This document shows positions 1 to 12,464 of a stretch of DNA of 64,000 nucleotides, piece after piece. Position numbers and translations under genes: made by a program. The stretch comes from Pterois miles. Taxonomy: Eukaryota; Chordata; Actinopteri; Perciformes; Scorpaenidae. The stretch is from contig CAMQGK010000328.1 of the NCBI GenBank assembly GCA_947000775.1, forward strand, positions 2,017,501-2,081,500, read 5' to 3'. Positions within the stretch are counted from its first letter, which is position 1; each line of letters opens with the position of its first letter. Below the pieces are notes generated by a model. It did no database searches, had not been told where the DNA came from, and saw only the letters and a list, made by a program, of their open reading frames with translations.

Positions 1-64
1 ACGCAACACACTGACTGTCTCTCTCACTCGCTCTCTTCTTTACCGTCTCCTGCTGGAGATAAAT

Positions 65-400
65 TAACAGAAAGCAGCCGATACCAGAGGTTTCAACAGG
101 CTTCACAACAGGTCTGAACAGCGGGGAGTGACACAACTTTCAGCCTGAATAATAAAAAATCCTGTTAGAGGAATAAAGGAATCACAGTGCAGCCTGGTGC
201 GGTGTTGGTGCTGGAGCTGAGACGAGAGCAGCCGGTGTTAGCACCTCCAAACCTCCTGAAACTTACTTCAAACGGCAGACGTCAGCAACATGTCTGTCCG
301 TCCTCCGGTGTGCTGAGGCCGGCATGCGGCTCCTCAGTGCAGCAGCAGCCAGACCTCCGCCTCTCCAGGAGAAACTGGTTGACTGTCTGACTATTAGTCA
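65..400 (+). repeat. dispersed repeat, copy 1 (partner at 16.3-16.66 kb)
   Basis: Shares GAAAGCAGCCGATACC, the CAACTTTCAGCCT stretch, AGAAATAAAGGAATCA-like sequence and CAGCAGCAGCCAGAC with the reverse strand of 16.30-16.66 kb. The small reading frames here are therefore not a unique first exon. The family is not recognised. Confidence 0.65.
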
Positions 401-429
401 CCTCCACTCTCTGTCTGATAAAAACAGGA

Positions 430-2455
430 AGTAACACCGACTGGATGGGGGGCTTTAAGCACCCAGTGAGTAACCTTCAGCGGAAAGAATGGGGCGGCAT
501 CTTGGCACATGGTATCTAGTTTTCTTATAATGTCCGTGGCATTGGTTTATTGAGTGGCCATGTGGGAGATGTAATAAGTCAAAACTTGAGAGGTAGGCTG
601 AGGTAAATCCTCAAAAACACCAAACACCCAGAAAATAGCTCTTGATGATAGTGTACGATGAACGAAGGGGGGAATTCCACTTAATAAGCAGACTTCTGTG
701 AAGTAAAACTGGGACAAAATTTCTCCTTTTTAGTGGTCTTGCCCTGGAGCCCACTAACTCAGCGCTCTCATTGGGTGAAACCCATATGGAAGGATGTCTG
801 TGATGGTAAAAGCACTTAATTATACAGCAAACACACCCAAGCTGCCTCATAAACAAGACCATTTTTTACCAGCTGCACTTTAGCAACTCGCTGCCCCTGT
901 GAGGTCCTGTACCATTCTCCAGTACAGGGTCTCCAAGTCCATCCGACCAAGCCCCCAGGAAGAGTGCCAGGCTTCAAAACAAATCTGACATGGTGGTCGA
1001 ACCTTGGAATCCTGCTTTCCTCCCGGCGTCACACTCCCGTATTTCTTCCGATTTATGACAAACTTTTAAACCTTTTTTCCTTTTCATTACCTGTTTCTGC
1101 GCTGTACAGTGTGTATAAGACCCACTCTTTCCAGCCAGGCAGCAATGTAGCTATACCTAATGTTGTTTCCCTGGTAGAGAAGATACAACGTGGTTTGAGC
1201 TGCACATCACAGCATGTAGCGCCCAAAGTTTGGCGTTGCTCAACACAGTGAGAAGCCACCTTGTTGCCATAGCAAGGGTTCAGAGAAAAACCCTTCAGTG
1301 AGTGAAAGATCGAGAGAGAAATGGAGAGAACTAAGAGAAAGAAAGCAGGGACAAAAATGAATAAAAAGTGATGAATATTAGTTTATACCAGAGGGGCAAA
1401 TTATCAGTTTTAGTAAAATTAAAATAGGCCTATTTAACATAAAACCTTAACCATAAAACCATAAAACTTTCTCTATTTTCACTCCTTTTTCCTGGTACAT
1501 CAGCATGTTTTTGGTTAATCATTTCTAAGTGTATCTCTCACTCCCGTGCTCTATCCTCACCCCACCTTCACAGCCCTCCCTCCTCTCTATCTGGCTATCC
1601 ATCACCCAGACGTCCCTCCTTCCCTTCAGGGCTTCTGGCCTGTGTTCTGCTTGTTCTGCTTCCTGTCGGCCTGCTCAGCTCGACGAGTCAGCCAGATACC
1701 ACAGAGGTGAAAAGACAAAAGAGGGAAATCTGTATGAGTGGTTCGGGCTTATATATTGAAGACAAAATGTCTCAACAAAGCTCGAAAGATAAAAAAAAAT
1801 ATCCAAGGATACATATTAGCACAGATTAACTGTTTTTACTAACCTTTTAGATATAATGGCCTACATTTAGGCAATACTTTAACGGTGACGCAGTATAATT
1901 AGCGGTGTGAGTATTATTACAGTACATGACTAACCCATGTAACAGGGCAGCCCGGTCACACAAAAAGATGTGTGAATGACACAATAATGTGCAAGGTAAA
2001 AGTGTGTAATAAGAACGCCGTACTTGCTTTAGGCTTGTCATTTTCATGCCATCTAGTGTGTACTGACTCTAATGTAATGACAGAATAAAAGGGTAGAAAG
2101 ACGCTAATGGCCGGCGGGAGGGGAGGTGGATGTGACTAACAAACACAGGACTTTAAACCAGGAGACTGGTGTTTTCTTTGGAAGTTACGTTAGTGATGTG
2201 TTTTTGATACTGATGAGCTGTTTTCGAGTGAATTTTACTTATTTTAAGGCCAATAATGATGTTTTTCCTAAACCTAACTAAGTGGTTATGTTGCCCCCTG
2301 CTGGTAGGCTACTGCTCTTTCACACACAAGTGTATTATTCATGCCTTGAGGTGGCAAAACCAAACACTGACACACTGTCCTCTGGTGCAGTGGTGCCCAA
2401 CCTATTTCCCTTGACTTATATCTGAGAGAAGCTGAGCCGCCCCATATTTTTATAT
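430..2455. other. no gene recognised
   Basis: Low-information intergenic DNA. The open frames here are short, lack splice-supported homology and lie on both strands. No structured RNA or named repeat was recognised. Confidence 0.5.
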
Positions 2456-2815
2456 TTGAGGGGCAGCAGTAGCTCAGTCTGTAGGGAGTTGGCTTGGGAA
2501 CCGGAGGGTCACCGGTTCAAGTCCCGCCATGGACCAAGAACTGAGTGTGAACTGGTAGCTGGAGAGGTGCCAGTTTACCTCTTGGGCACTGCCGAGGTGC
2601 CCCTGAGCAAGGCACCAAACCCCCAACTGCTTGGGGCGTTTGTCAGGAGCAGCCCCCTCACTCTGACACCTCTCCATTGATGCATGTTTGTGCATGTGTG
2701 TGTTCAGGTCTGCATGTACCGTGTGTAAGTTAAAAACAGAGTGAAAAAATTGAATTTCCCCTCGTGGGACTAATAAAGGACTATCTTCTTCTTCTTCTTC
2801 TTCTTCTTCTTTTCT
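2456..2815 (+). mobile_element. tRNA-derived SINE with (CTT)n tail
   Basis: The head has a pol III A-box (TAGCTCAGTCTG, 2470-2481) and a perfect B-box (GGTTCAAGTCC, 2514-2524). A body (GAGGTGCCCCTGAGCAAGGC) found in many fish SINEs follows. The 3' tail CGTGGGACTAATAAAGGA is LINE-like and ends in a CTT microsatellite. The tRNA fold is lost, so it is not a tRNA gene. Confidence 0.85.
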
Positions 2816-3644
2816 GGTGTCGTTGCCCTAAAATAAACTATTTCAACAAAGCGATTTAATAAATCAACTTTCATTAATGAGTGCAACTCGGCAGTGTGTG
2901 CCTCTCTTTGTGTGTGGCAAACAGGAGAGCAAACTGTTTTTTGACCGAGTTAAAAATGTTATTTTTGAAAGGCTAAACAGCCACAAATATGGATTAAAGC
3001 AGAATATCTTATTAGATAATCATCTATCTTTTTTCAATAAATTTTGACTGGAGTTATTGGATGTATGGTGCACCGCTGGAATCTAATCCTACAAATAGTA
3101 TAATACTAATAATATTAGTATAACCTGATCTTTATCTGCTACTGAGCAGAAATGCCCCCACTAAGTAACAAAAAAATATCATTTTAAATATCTCTATTAC
3201 ACATAGTTTTGTATAAATTATCCAGTAAGAGTGTTATTATGATTTTAGTCACAGTAAATCTAGTAAATCTAATTTTGACAACCTCAGAGCAGAGAAATTC
3301 TGGCGCACCCCATGTGATCTTTGGCCTGGACCCCAGATTGGGAACCACAGCTCTGGTGGACCGGTGGGTTTTTTATACTCTTTGCATGGTATCGGGTTGG
3401 ATAGGGAGCTATCGCAGGGAAGGGCTTTTTTTTTGACGAGGCTAATAGTGAAAACTCTGAGTACACTGAGCGCTGCAGCACTTGAGACTCAGGTCACAGT
3501 TTAAAATCCATGGCATTTTGAGTGCGACTGCATCCATAACACCTCTGTAGGTTGGTGTAGGGATAGGTATTGGGGTGGTGTTGGGGGGATTGGGTTTGGG
3601 ATTAGATTTAGACAAGTTAAATTTAAGATCAGGCATAAGATGAC

Positions 3645-3870
3645 GAGTAAATGGTTAATGGACTATTCAAAGTGCTTTACACTACATCATAGTCATAGCC
3701 ACCATTCACTCATTCACACACATTCACACACTGACCAGCTGCCATACAAGGTGCCAACTTTGCTTGTTTGGATATAATCTAAATACTCATTCACACACTG
3801 ATGGCTCAGCCTTAGTATGCTACAGTAATGCTGTAATATACTGCTAAGAAGTTGCATTCCCTTCCTTTTT
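3645..3870 (+). repeat. teleost interspersed repeat (AGTGCTTTACACTACAT family), fragment
   Basis: Contains AATGGACTATTCAAAGTGC, TTTACACTACATCATAG and repeated CATTCACACA blocks, shared with 9236-9700 and 18512-18775. It is truncated before the 3' end that those copies keep. Confidence 0.7.
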
Positions 3871-5229
3871 TTTGTGAAACAAAATATAAACGCTGGATTA
3901 TACTGGTTTGCAAAACTTAAGACAACCAGTCGCTATATGCAAAGCAGTATGAGCAACCTCAGTAAAGTTCCACTGGCAAACTTTAAACATCTTTATTTTG
4001 GCAGCTTTGCTTAGCACACAAGTTCGAGAGTTCAGTCCTTGATTTGTGCCAACTTTGGTGCAGAAAGGCATAAAAGCTCACACGTACTCACACAAAGAAA
4101 ACTTTAATCCATCAAATTTTAGTGCAATGAACATAATAAAAGCCAAAAGAAGGGAGGGCACGAGGTGAAGAGCCTGTCCGTCACAGCCGAGCAGGCTTGC
4201 AGTGCTTGTAAATGTGGTTTTAACTCTATTTGTTTTAGTTTGTGGTTGTCCAAACCTGTGATGTGAAGGGAGTGGCTCATACTCTCCCAACAGGAGGTGA
4301 CCTTGGACACACTCTGGGCTTTGGCAGTGTTATACAGGCTGTATATACACACTGTATTTCACAGCTTTGATTCATCTTCACAGTTCAACCACATTCACAC
4401 AGAGTCATCAGAGGCTTCAGAGGCTTTGTTTCGTGCTATGACTCTATTGAGGATGATTCAAAATGGCCAGAGATACTAAAACATCAGAAAAGTGAGAACA
4501 CAGTGTTGAATGCATTGTTTAAAAAGCACCACAGCTCTGATTATTGAGGGAGGGGTGGCTGGTATCATCACTCACTCTTTCAGCCCTGATAGTTGGCCGG
4601 CTTGTCAGTTCCAGTCTTCCATGCCAGTACTGTACACTTCCTTAACAGAGGATTCCTGTTTGGCATGATGCACAATGCTCTTCATTCCATCTGAGTCTGC
4701 AATCACTGTTCTTTTCATTGGGCTCCATATGACCGAAGCTAGTCCACATTTCCCCCAAGTTCCCCTTATGGGTTTCTGGCAGTAACGTGTATGCATATTG
4801 CATCATGAACATCAGGCCAGGCAGGATCAGGGTGCTGCATGATGGCTGCAGATGTGACTTTCCATGTCATCGTTCATTAAGTTTGTTGAGCTGATCAGGA
4901 GGCTGTATTATTTATGGTGGGTTGCACTGACATTAAATGAATTTAAATCACGACATGTACGTGAAAGGAATAAACTCACAAACAATTATCATCTAACTCT
5001 ACAGTTTACTCTCACATCTACAAAGCTCTTCAGCATCTTTCAGTTTCAGGTTTTCCGGCTCAGGACTTTACTGTCTTGGTTCACTCTCATGGCTTTCATC
5101 TGTGTTGTGTCCAGCCACAGCAGCAATTAGTTGGTGGACATAGTGGAGCATTTAGCAGCTAAAGCTTGATATTTCCCTCGGGACCCTCAGGACCAGAAAC
5201 ATGAAACATGAATAGACGTTATCAGTTGC
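3871..5229. other. no gene recognised
   Basis: AT-rich unique-looking DNA with scattered short open frames on both strands. None shows a recognisable domain or splice-consistent pattern. Confidence 0.4.
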
Positions 5230-5734
5230 TATATGCACCATCGATATGGATCAATAGGGGCCTACTACACCGACTAGTAGTATTTATCATCTAGTCACAT
5301 GGTCAATCATTTAAGGAAGGTATAAAAGAAGATGATGGCAACATCTAGCAACCATAGTAATTATGAGAGGAGCAGAAGCAGAAATCATATGCTGTAGTAT
5401 AGACAGTGTGAAACTCCATATCTGGAGATCAGGGCAATGGATGGGACCACAAACACAGCTTTCACCCAGGAAACTGGGATTTACATCCTATGTGAGACCA
5501 ATAACATGTAGCATAGTTATGACACATGATGAGTTAGGAAACTTTTAAGCCAAAACACAGTTTCTGTTGCCTAAACCTAAATTGTAGTTTTGTTGCCTAA
5601 ACCTGTAGAAGTTGTAGTTTGTTGCCTAAACCTAAGGAAGTTGTAATTTTGATGCCTACAGCTAAGGAAGTTGTAGTTTTGTTGTCTAAATGTGAATAAG
5701 TTCTGGTTTTGATGCCTAAACCTATAGAAGGTGT

Positions 5735-5767
<33 letters not shown>

Positions 5768-5915
5768 CTAAACATAAAGACGTTTTTTTGTTTCTGTTCA
5801 AAAAGTGACGTTTCATTCAGTTTTACATGTTAGAACATGCTGCTTTTAAATTTGACGGTCACTTTTACAACTTAGTAGGTGTGGTAGGCCCCTACTGATC
5901 CACATCTATGGCGCT
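5230..5915. mobile_element. MITE-like element with inverted ends and internal minisatellite
   Basis: The left end (GGATCAATAGGGGCCTACTA, 5238-5272) is the imperfect reverse complement of 5873-5907 (GTGTGGTAGGCCCCTACTGATCC region). The interior holds about seven imperfect copies of a ~32-bp unit (GTTGCCTAAACCTAAGGAAG and following) at 5568-5740, then a T run. A diverged end copy lies at 27370-27420 in a TMPRSS6 intron. Confidence 0.6.
5568..5790 (+). repeat. ~32-bp minisatellite followed by poly(T)
   Basis: Tandem TTGCCTAAACCTAAGGAAGT-type units, each ending GTAGTTTT, decay toward a 30-base T run. It creates a false periodic reading frame on the minus strand. Confidence 0.8.
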
Positions 5916-7884
5916 TATAGTGACTGATCACGCCTATTTAACAGCCTGGTAACAGTCAAATCAGGTGTTTCGTGAATGCTAACTTTGCTCCATGCCTGTT
6001 GGATGAGTAGATGAGCTGTAGTTTTCCTGTTGTGTTTATACTTGTTTCTGCTGCCTCGCCAAGTGGCCAAACAAGAAAAAAGGATTTTTTAAAAAAGAAG
6101 ACAGAATAGTGAATAACTGCATGTAAACAAAAACAACTTGCTGTGTGCTAAAAATTCACAGATGAGATGCTAAAATTCATATGTTTATATTTATTCTGAC
6201 TTTCAAAACTCAATAAACTGAGTTTTCTTTCATTACTTTTCTTCTTCTTCGCAGCTTTATAGATACAGCGAGATGAAGCCATCCGTACTATACTGATGAA
6301 ATTCGATCCAGGCTATGATTTAATCCAGGTTGAACTGGTGAAACTTGCCCACAGGTTGATAAAAACAGGTGTACTTTTCCTTTCACATCTTGTCAGCTGT
6401 GAGCTACATTCATTGTGGAGAAATATTCACTGTAACTGTTGTAACATTTCAGCGATGTGAGTGGATGTGTGCTCCTCCGAGCGGCTCCACATATCAAAGT
6501 ATTCACAATCCATCTGCTTCCTTCTAGTACGAATATGAAACTTTTATCATGCTGCCCGTCTCCCTGTCACATCGTCTGTTGTGCTGTGTGTCTCTCTGCT
6601 CCACTTTGTCTCTTTACATCTTTACCAGCTTCGTCCTTTATTGTGCAGTTGTATCGTCTCCCAGCTCTGTGTGACACCTTTGGGTCCCATCTGTGGCAAC
6701 TCAACGAGGAAGACGATGGGACAGATGGTGGGAGAGACTGGGGAGTTAGCAGACTGGTTTAGAGGGAACCACAGTGTGCACTGTTTCTGTAATGTCTCTG
6801 TATTTGTCTCTGCTGAACGTCTCTCTCGCTGTCTGTATGTGTGCAAAACGGTGTGTTTGTGCATCATGGTTGAGAATAATGAATTAGTTGAAAGCTAAGA
6901 GCTGAAAGCTTATTACTGAGTTATGGGTCCAACACACACTCATCCATAGACACACACAGAAACACTTCATTCCTACTTTTTATTCCACTTGACTTTAAAC
7001 TCTCTCTAAAATGGAGCATGACTAAAATACAATCTTCTTTAGATCTTAAGCTCTTGTAAAAACACACATGGATGGACGGCTTTTAGGAGGAAGACAGTGA
7101 TATACAAAGATGCACAAAACCAGAAGGTCTTTGAGGATCTGTAATGCATAATCTTCTATATACCTCTCTTCTCCATACAGCAGCCCAGGCAGTGGGATTT
7201 ACATTCATATTGGACAATATTGCAGCGCACAACTTCCATGTATAATGCCGTGAAGTGTGTCCTGTATTGAGAGTGCAGCAGGAAATTTAAGGAGACACTC
7301 AGGAAAAATAATTTTTCATGCAGGGTGATTTTGAGATTTTGGGAATTTTGCTTCCACGGGCGTCATATTTCAGACTAACTGAAAGAAAAACACACTTTTA
7401 GGTGTTTGTTTTACTGCTCTGTCAACAGAGAGGCGAGAGACCACCATGGGACCTTATTTTGGATAAAATACGAACGGTAGTCAACAGAGAGAGACATGTT
7501 TTTTGGATCCTGCACCATGAATCACACATATGATGTTTGTCAATTTAAACGATAATTTTGCAAGTCAAGAAAGTTTCATTTTGTCGTAGTATCATTTGAT
7601 TTTGTGTCAAACCGCTCAGTGAACTACATCTCCTGTCTCAGACCAGACGTGACCTACATCTCTGACCTGATGTGTTTTATCAGTGACTCCTGGTCGTTTT
7701 ATTAGCCAGGAAGAGAAAGACGAGTTCATCCCAGCAGGAAACACTCAGACATCGTAGCTTCAGAGAGAGACGTCACTACGACGCTGTTGGGTGTGTCGTC
7801 TTTCTAATTATGTATTTTCACAGTTTGATACTTCAGTATAACAGTTTTACAACAAACTGAGACTTTCTTAACTTTCAAAATTCA
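5916..7884. other. no gene recognised
   Basis: No domain-bearing open frame and no named repeat. The three overlapping small frames at 6457-6898 have low-complexity composition and conflicting strands. Confidence 0.4.
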
Positions 7885-8250
7885 TTCATTCTATCACCGT
7901 TATCCCGTTAGGGGTGCGGGTAGGCTGGAGCCGACCCAGCTGCATAGGGCGAAGGCAGGGTACACCCTGGACAGGTCGCCAGTCCATCACAGGGCACATA
8001 GAGACAGACAACATATAGATAGACAACCATTCACACTCACATCCACACCTACGGGCAATTTAGAGTAATAATTAACCTAAACAGCATGTTTTGGACGGTG
8101 GGAGGAAGCCGGAGTACCCGGAGAAAACCCACGCTTACACGGGGAGAACATGCAAACTCCACACAGAAGAGCCGCAAGCTGGAATCGAACCTGCGACCCT
8201 CTTGCTGTGAGGCGACAGCGCTAACCACTACACCACCGTGCAGCCCACTT
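7885..8250 (+). repeat. teleost interspersed repeat (GAGGCGACAGCGCTAACC family), long copy
   Basis: Runs from CTATCACCGTTATCCCGTTA through CACCCTGGACAGGTCGCCAG, CCGGAGTACCCGGAGAAAAC and TGCAAACTCCACACAG to GAGGCGACAGCGCTAACCAC. This very common fish repeat is also found at 9363-9540, 9838-10105 and, reversed, 46795-47035. I do not assign a class name with certainty. Confidence 0.85.
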
Positions 8251-9135
8251 TCAAAATTATCTTTTGAAATTGACACATGATTAAACCGACACAATCAAAC
8301 GTGCCTTTCAATTCAAAGTACATTTTTTTTCAAAATAAGGTCTTGTGGTGGTCCGCTGAAAGGGGAGGGGCTTCGCCTCTCTATGGAAGTTAATCTGGAC
8401 CTCTTTTACAACAAGGAAACTATACAAACTATAATATCTGGACTTAATAACCTGTTAAGATCACTTGTGTTGCAGTGATTGACTGGCTGCTTTCTCACAC
8501 ATGAAGCTGGTATCATATTTGAGGCCAGGGTTGCAAAAAGAAACTTTCCTTTTATTTCTAGACTATTCTGAGACCTTATTGAACATTGCAGGGTGTAATA
8601 TCCCCTCATCATCTTGGCTTTTCACACCCACCATTCTCCTTCTTCCATCTCTTTTTCACTCTAATATCTTCCTCAGTCTTTCAATCTAATTTTCTCCTCT
8701 TCCTTCCTTCTGTCATCTTCTGTCCTCTCTGCTCTTCACCCCCTCTCCGTTGAGCTCTTTACCTCTTTTCATCTCTCGGTCATGCTGTCTATTTGATTGG
8801 AGCTGGCTCATATGGAGTTTTCTGTCCTGTGGCTTTGGGTCATTTTCTTTCAGTCTGTTTTATTCCCATATCCACCTGCTATACGTATACCTCAGTTCTC
8901 AAAGAAAGTGATTCTTTTCCTCCAGCTCACCCTCTGTCTCCTCTTTCTCTCTGATTTTTTCCCTTCTCTTCTTTTCGTTGCCCTATCCTCTCGCTGTGCT
9001 GTCACATACTCCCGTCTTTCTCCAACTCGTATAACGTAAAATGTTGGTCTCGTGTTGTCCTTGTATCTAGGCACAAAAAATTTTGTTTGCCAGGCAAGAT
9101 CATGGGATCCATTAAAAACAAAGCAGTATTTTTTA
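8251..9135. other. no gene recognised; pyrimidine-rich stretch
   Basis: 8620-9010 is strongly C/T-rich on the plus strand with scattered frames. No splice-supported exon was found. Confidence 0.4.
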
Positions 9136-9137
9136 TT

Positions 9138-9190
9138 TCCCTACAGGGATTAATAAAGGTTCATCTTATCTTACCTTATCTTATCTTATT
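9138..9190 (+). repeat. LINE-like 3' tail with (TTATC)n
   Basis: CCCTACAGGGATTAATAAAGG is followed by TTATC repeats. The same tail type ends the SINE at 2456 and recurs near 21910 (reversed), 52710 and 61700. Confidence 0.6.
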
Positions 9191-9235
9191 GTGTATTGTA
9201 AGCTTTTAGAGAACAATTTGAAAATGCTACAATGG

Positions 9236-9700
9236 ATGAGAGATGTCAATGGAAGATGTAAAATTTGATAAACAGACTTTACACTGCATGTCAGCATTTA
9301 CCGATCCACACATTCACACACTGATGGCAGAGGCAGCAATACAGGATGACAACTTTGCTCATCAGCATCCATCCATCCATCCATCAATCCATCCATCCAT
9401 CCATCCATCCATCCATCTATCTTCAACTGCTTATCCCATTAGGGGTCGCGGGGAGCTGGAGTCGATCCCAGCTGACATTGGGCGAGGGCGGGGTTCACCC
9501 TGGACAGGTCACCAGTCCATCACAGGGCACATCCATCAGGATCTGATCTACAGCAAATACTCAGTCACACGCTGATGGTTCAGGAGCAATTTGGTGTTAA
9601 GTACTTCGCTCAGGACATCGACAAGTCACCAGAGCGACGACGATCAAACCTTCCGATTGGTGGACGACCTGCTCTACCCTCCAAGCCACAGTCGCTAAAG
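9236..9700 (+). repeat. teleost interspersed repeat interrupted by a second repeat
   Basis: 9236-9362 and 9541-9700 together match the 18512-18775 family (CACTGATGGCAGAGGC, then CAGGAGCAATTTGG and GACCTGCTCTACCCTC). The 9363-9540 block between them belongs to the other family, so one element inserted into the other. Confidence 0.65.
9363..9540 (+). repeat. nested repeat with (ATCC)n start
   Basis: Begins with an ATCC microsatellite (9363-9420) and continues ACTGCTTATCCCATTAGGGG to CACCAGTCCATCACAGGGCA, the 5' half of the 7885 family. Confidence 0.75.
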
Positions 9701-9837
9701 TGGGCTACAAGAATATACAAGTATACTGGCAGTATAAAAACTATTAAAAAGGTAGTTTACTGAGTGTACTTTAAAGTGCATGTTCATAAACTAAAAATGG
9801 AGCTACCAGCATGAAAAACTAGTAAACTACATAAAGT

Positions 9838-10105
9838 CCATCCATCCATAACTGCTTATCCCGTTAGGGGTTGCGGGGGGTTGGAGCTGATCCCAGCTGG
9901 CACTGGACAAAGGAGGGGTACTGGTATATATTTGGGCAGTTTAGAGTCATCAATTAACCCAAACTGCATGTTCTTAGGAAGGTGGAGAACCCAGAGAAAA
10001 CCTAATCTAACATGGGAGAACACGCAGAAGGGCCTAAAGCAGATTCAAACCTGTGACCCCATTTCTGTGAGGCAACAGCGCTAACCACTGCACCACCGTG
10101 CAGCC
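9838..10105 (+). repeat. teleost interspersed repeat (GAGGCGACAGCGCTAACC family), internally deleted
   Basis: Starts ATCCATAACTGCTTATCCCG and ends GAGGCAACAGCGCTAACCAC. The middle block with CACCCTGGACAGG is missing compared with the 7885 copy. Confidence 0.75.
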
Positions 10106-10109
10106 CCTC

Positions 10110-12045
10110 CACATATAGTAATTAAAACTAAAAAGTGGGCCCAAGTACACTTACAAGTGTAAAACTAGTAAACTATTTGTGTACTTCAACTACAGTATAG
10201 TTGCAGTACAAAATAAGACTTAAATGTAAACTAGTTGTGTTCTCAAAGTAACTGTTCTTACAGTTAAAGTATATTTAAAGTACACTTTTTAAACTCAAAA
10301 GTGTGCCAATTTACTCCCAAGAAGTATTAAAGCAGTACCCTGATAAGTATACTTCTAGTGCACTGATATACTTACTGCATAAAGTATACTTGGGAAATAA
10401 GGGAGCGGATGTGAGAGTGCTTAACCTTTGTCTGTTTCTCTACTCGTCTAATGTGCTCTCCAAAATAAAAACAGTATGTGTTTATGCACCACCCTAAATA
10501 AAACTATAGTGTACTTTTTTTTTTTTTTCTTTAAAATCCCACACAAATACTTCAAGACTGAGAAAGAAAACCCTCCATTCTTCTGTTTGTCACTGGTCTC
10601 TCTGCTACAGTAGCTTTCCCTCTTTGGACTCACTCTTTTATTATGTATTTCATATTTCAGACATACAAACACATGCTGAGGTTGTTGCCTATTTCTTTCC
10701 TCAGTAAAAACATGTAGATCCTAATTAAATAGCATCATAGCCAGCAAGATGGGAATCCTATGCCAATCAGCAGGCAAAGGGAGCCAGCTGGAAGACGAGA
10801 CACACCTGATCCTCATTGATTTAGACGTGCATATATAAGCTGTGTCCAATTTCAGGGGCTCGGCTTCCTCCTTCAAATTCTGCGTTCATTTTAAGGCTGA
10901 AAATGACAGAAGAACCTCCAAATACTTATGAGAACTGCAGTCTTGTTGTAATTTGTTGGACGCAACTGGAAGAAGTATAGATTCAACCTACCAGTCCTGA
11001 AATCAGAGTGACCTTGTAGTTAGAGGTCATTATGTTCACATGGCAAAAATGCTGAAAGACTAAAGTGATGAAGCTCATGAGCTTCAGAGGCTGGAGGTTT
11101 AAGTTTTTATTTAACTTTCCACACCGACCATGTGAAAAAACACAGCCTCCCTAAGCTGGCCGGCATACGGTACATGCAAGCACACATTCCTGGTGGATCA
11201 CTATGTATTGAGAAAGCAGTGTTTCTACCGTGTTAAATCTCCAGTGTTCAGACTGTGAGAAACTGCTGTGCAGCGTTTGCCATTCATGACCCTTCAAACT
11301 TATGGATTTCCTGGATCATATCCCACATCTTTCTCTACCCTGCCACTGTTTATATATCACTAAATTGTTTTCCCAAATCATGCTGTGGTGGCAAATATGA
11401 TCGCTGTCTGAATTATGTTCACATACAATATTACCACTACCCTTACGTTATAAAATAGGCCCATTTATTGTATGCCATCTTTGATAAAATCACTAAATTT
11501 AGGATCATGCTTTAGGTTTACAGAAAGTTCGATCCAAGAAATCTATAAAAAATTCAGTTGAGTTGGAGAAACTTGTCGGAGGCTCGCGAGGACAGGGGCC
11601 AGGACTTCAGCTCTTTATTCGCATTAAACTTGTAGCTCGCCTGTTGAAAATGTCCTCTTTCCTTCTTCTGTCTGTCTTTAGTACTTCTTTTGCATTTCCT
11701 TCTCTCTCCGTCTTTCCTGCTGGACCTCTCAACACCCTCCTCCCACGTCCTCCTCCTCCTCTCCCAGTCTAACCACTAGTCCCAAGATAAAGCCAAACCA
11801 CAATGAAAACACACACAGCCTTCGGCTGTTTAACCCATCACTGCAAGGAACGAGAGGGAGAGGAGCCCAGGGGAGCAATGGAGGGATAGAGAGGGTGGAG
11901 AAAGATGAAGCACAAAATAGCCTTCTTTTTTTAAATAGCAAAAACTACTTGGCTGTTATCTTCATCATGGCAACACGACAGATATCACAGGTGTGAGTCA
12001 AAGTGGGATTTAACAACGGTGGTTTAATGGTTTAAGATTAAGTCC
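10110..12045. other. no gene recognised
   Basis: A region at 10120-10400 is rich in short AAGTACACTT/AAACTAGTAAACTA motifs, suggesting an old repeat. The remainder shows no exon or RNA signature. Confidence 0.4.
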
Positions 12046-12049
12046 ATCT

Positions 12050-12460
12050 CATGCATTTAAAATTCAGAATTTGAAGTAAAAAAAAAAAAAAGCCAAACGC
12101 TGGTGTTTATCTTACCATCGCTGTCCATTAATTGAACTGCTTGTGTGCAGGACGGCTCTTATATAACGCTTTCTATTTGTCTGTGAGAGGTCAAAGGTCT
12201 CCCTGACTTACTAAAACAGCTGAATAAGGCCTAATAATATCCCACTGCTGGGCTTTCACAGCTGTCAGATTTGGGCTATTAGTCGTCATCAGTCCGGACA
12301 CAGTTAAGAGTGCAGGCAGCTGTTTTTAATGCCTTCTGCGTGAATTCCCAACACTTCACACTAAAGCCAACCACAGATTAATGCTAACATAGCATGACAA
12401 CAGCTCAAACATTAGCAAGTAAGAGTACTTATTTTAATCCAAACCACAATATTTTCCTAA
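12050..12460 (+). repeat. duplicated non-coding segment, copy 1
   Basis: Matches 15065-15485 in the same orientation, at about four-fifths identity by eye. It contains a 50-bp block (12220-12269, starting CTGAATAAGGCCTAATAATA) identical in both copies. It has no open frame of note. Confidence 0.75.
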
Positions 12461-12464
12461 ATAG

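Noticed and set aside
187..390. Possible first exon of a plus-strand gene at the window start
   Set aside because: The same block occurs inverted at 16.3-16.66 kb, so it is a dispersed repeat. No donor-linked continuation was found.
2456..2530. tRNA gene call on A-box and B-box
   Set aside because: No cloverleaf forms, and the segment continues into a SINE body and tail.
5568..5790. CRISPR-like regular spacing of repeats
   Set aside because: The units are directly tandem and decay gradually, with no unique spacers: a minisatellite in a vertebrate genome.
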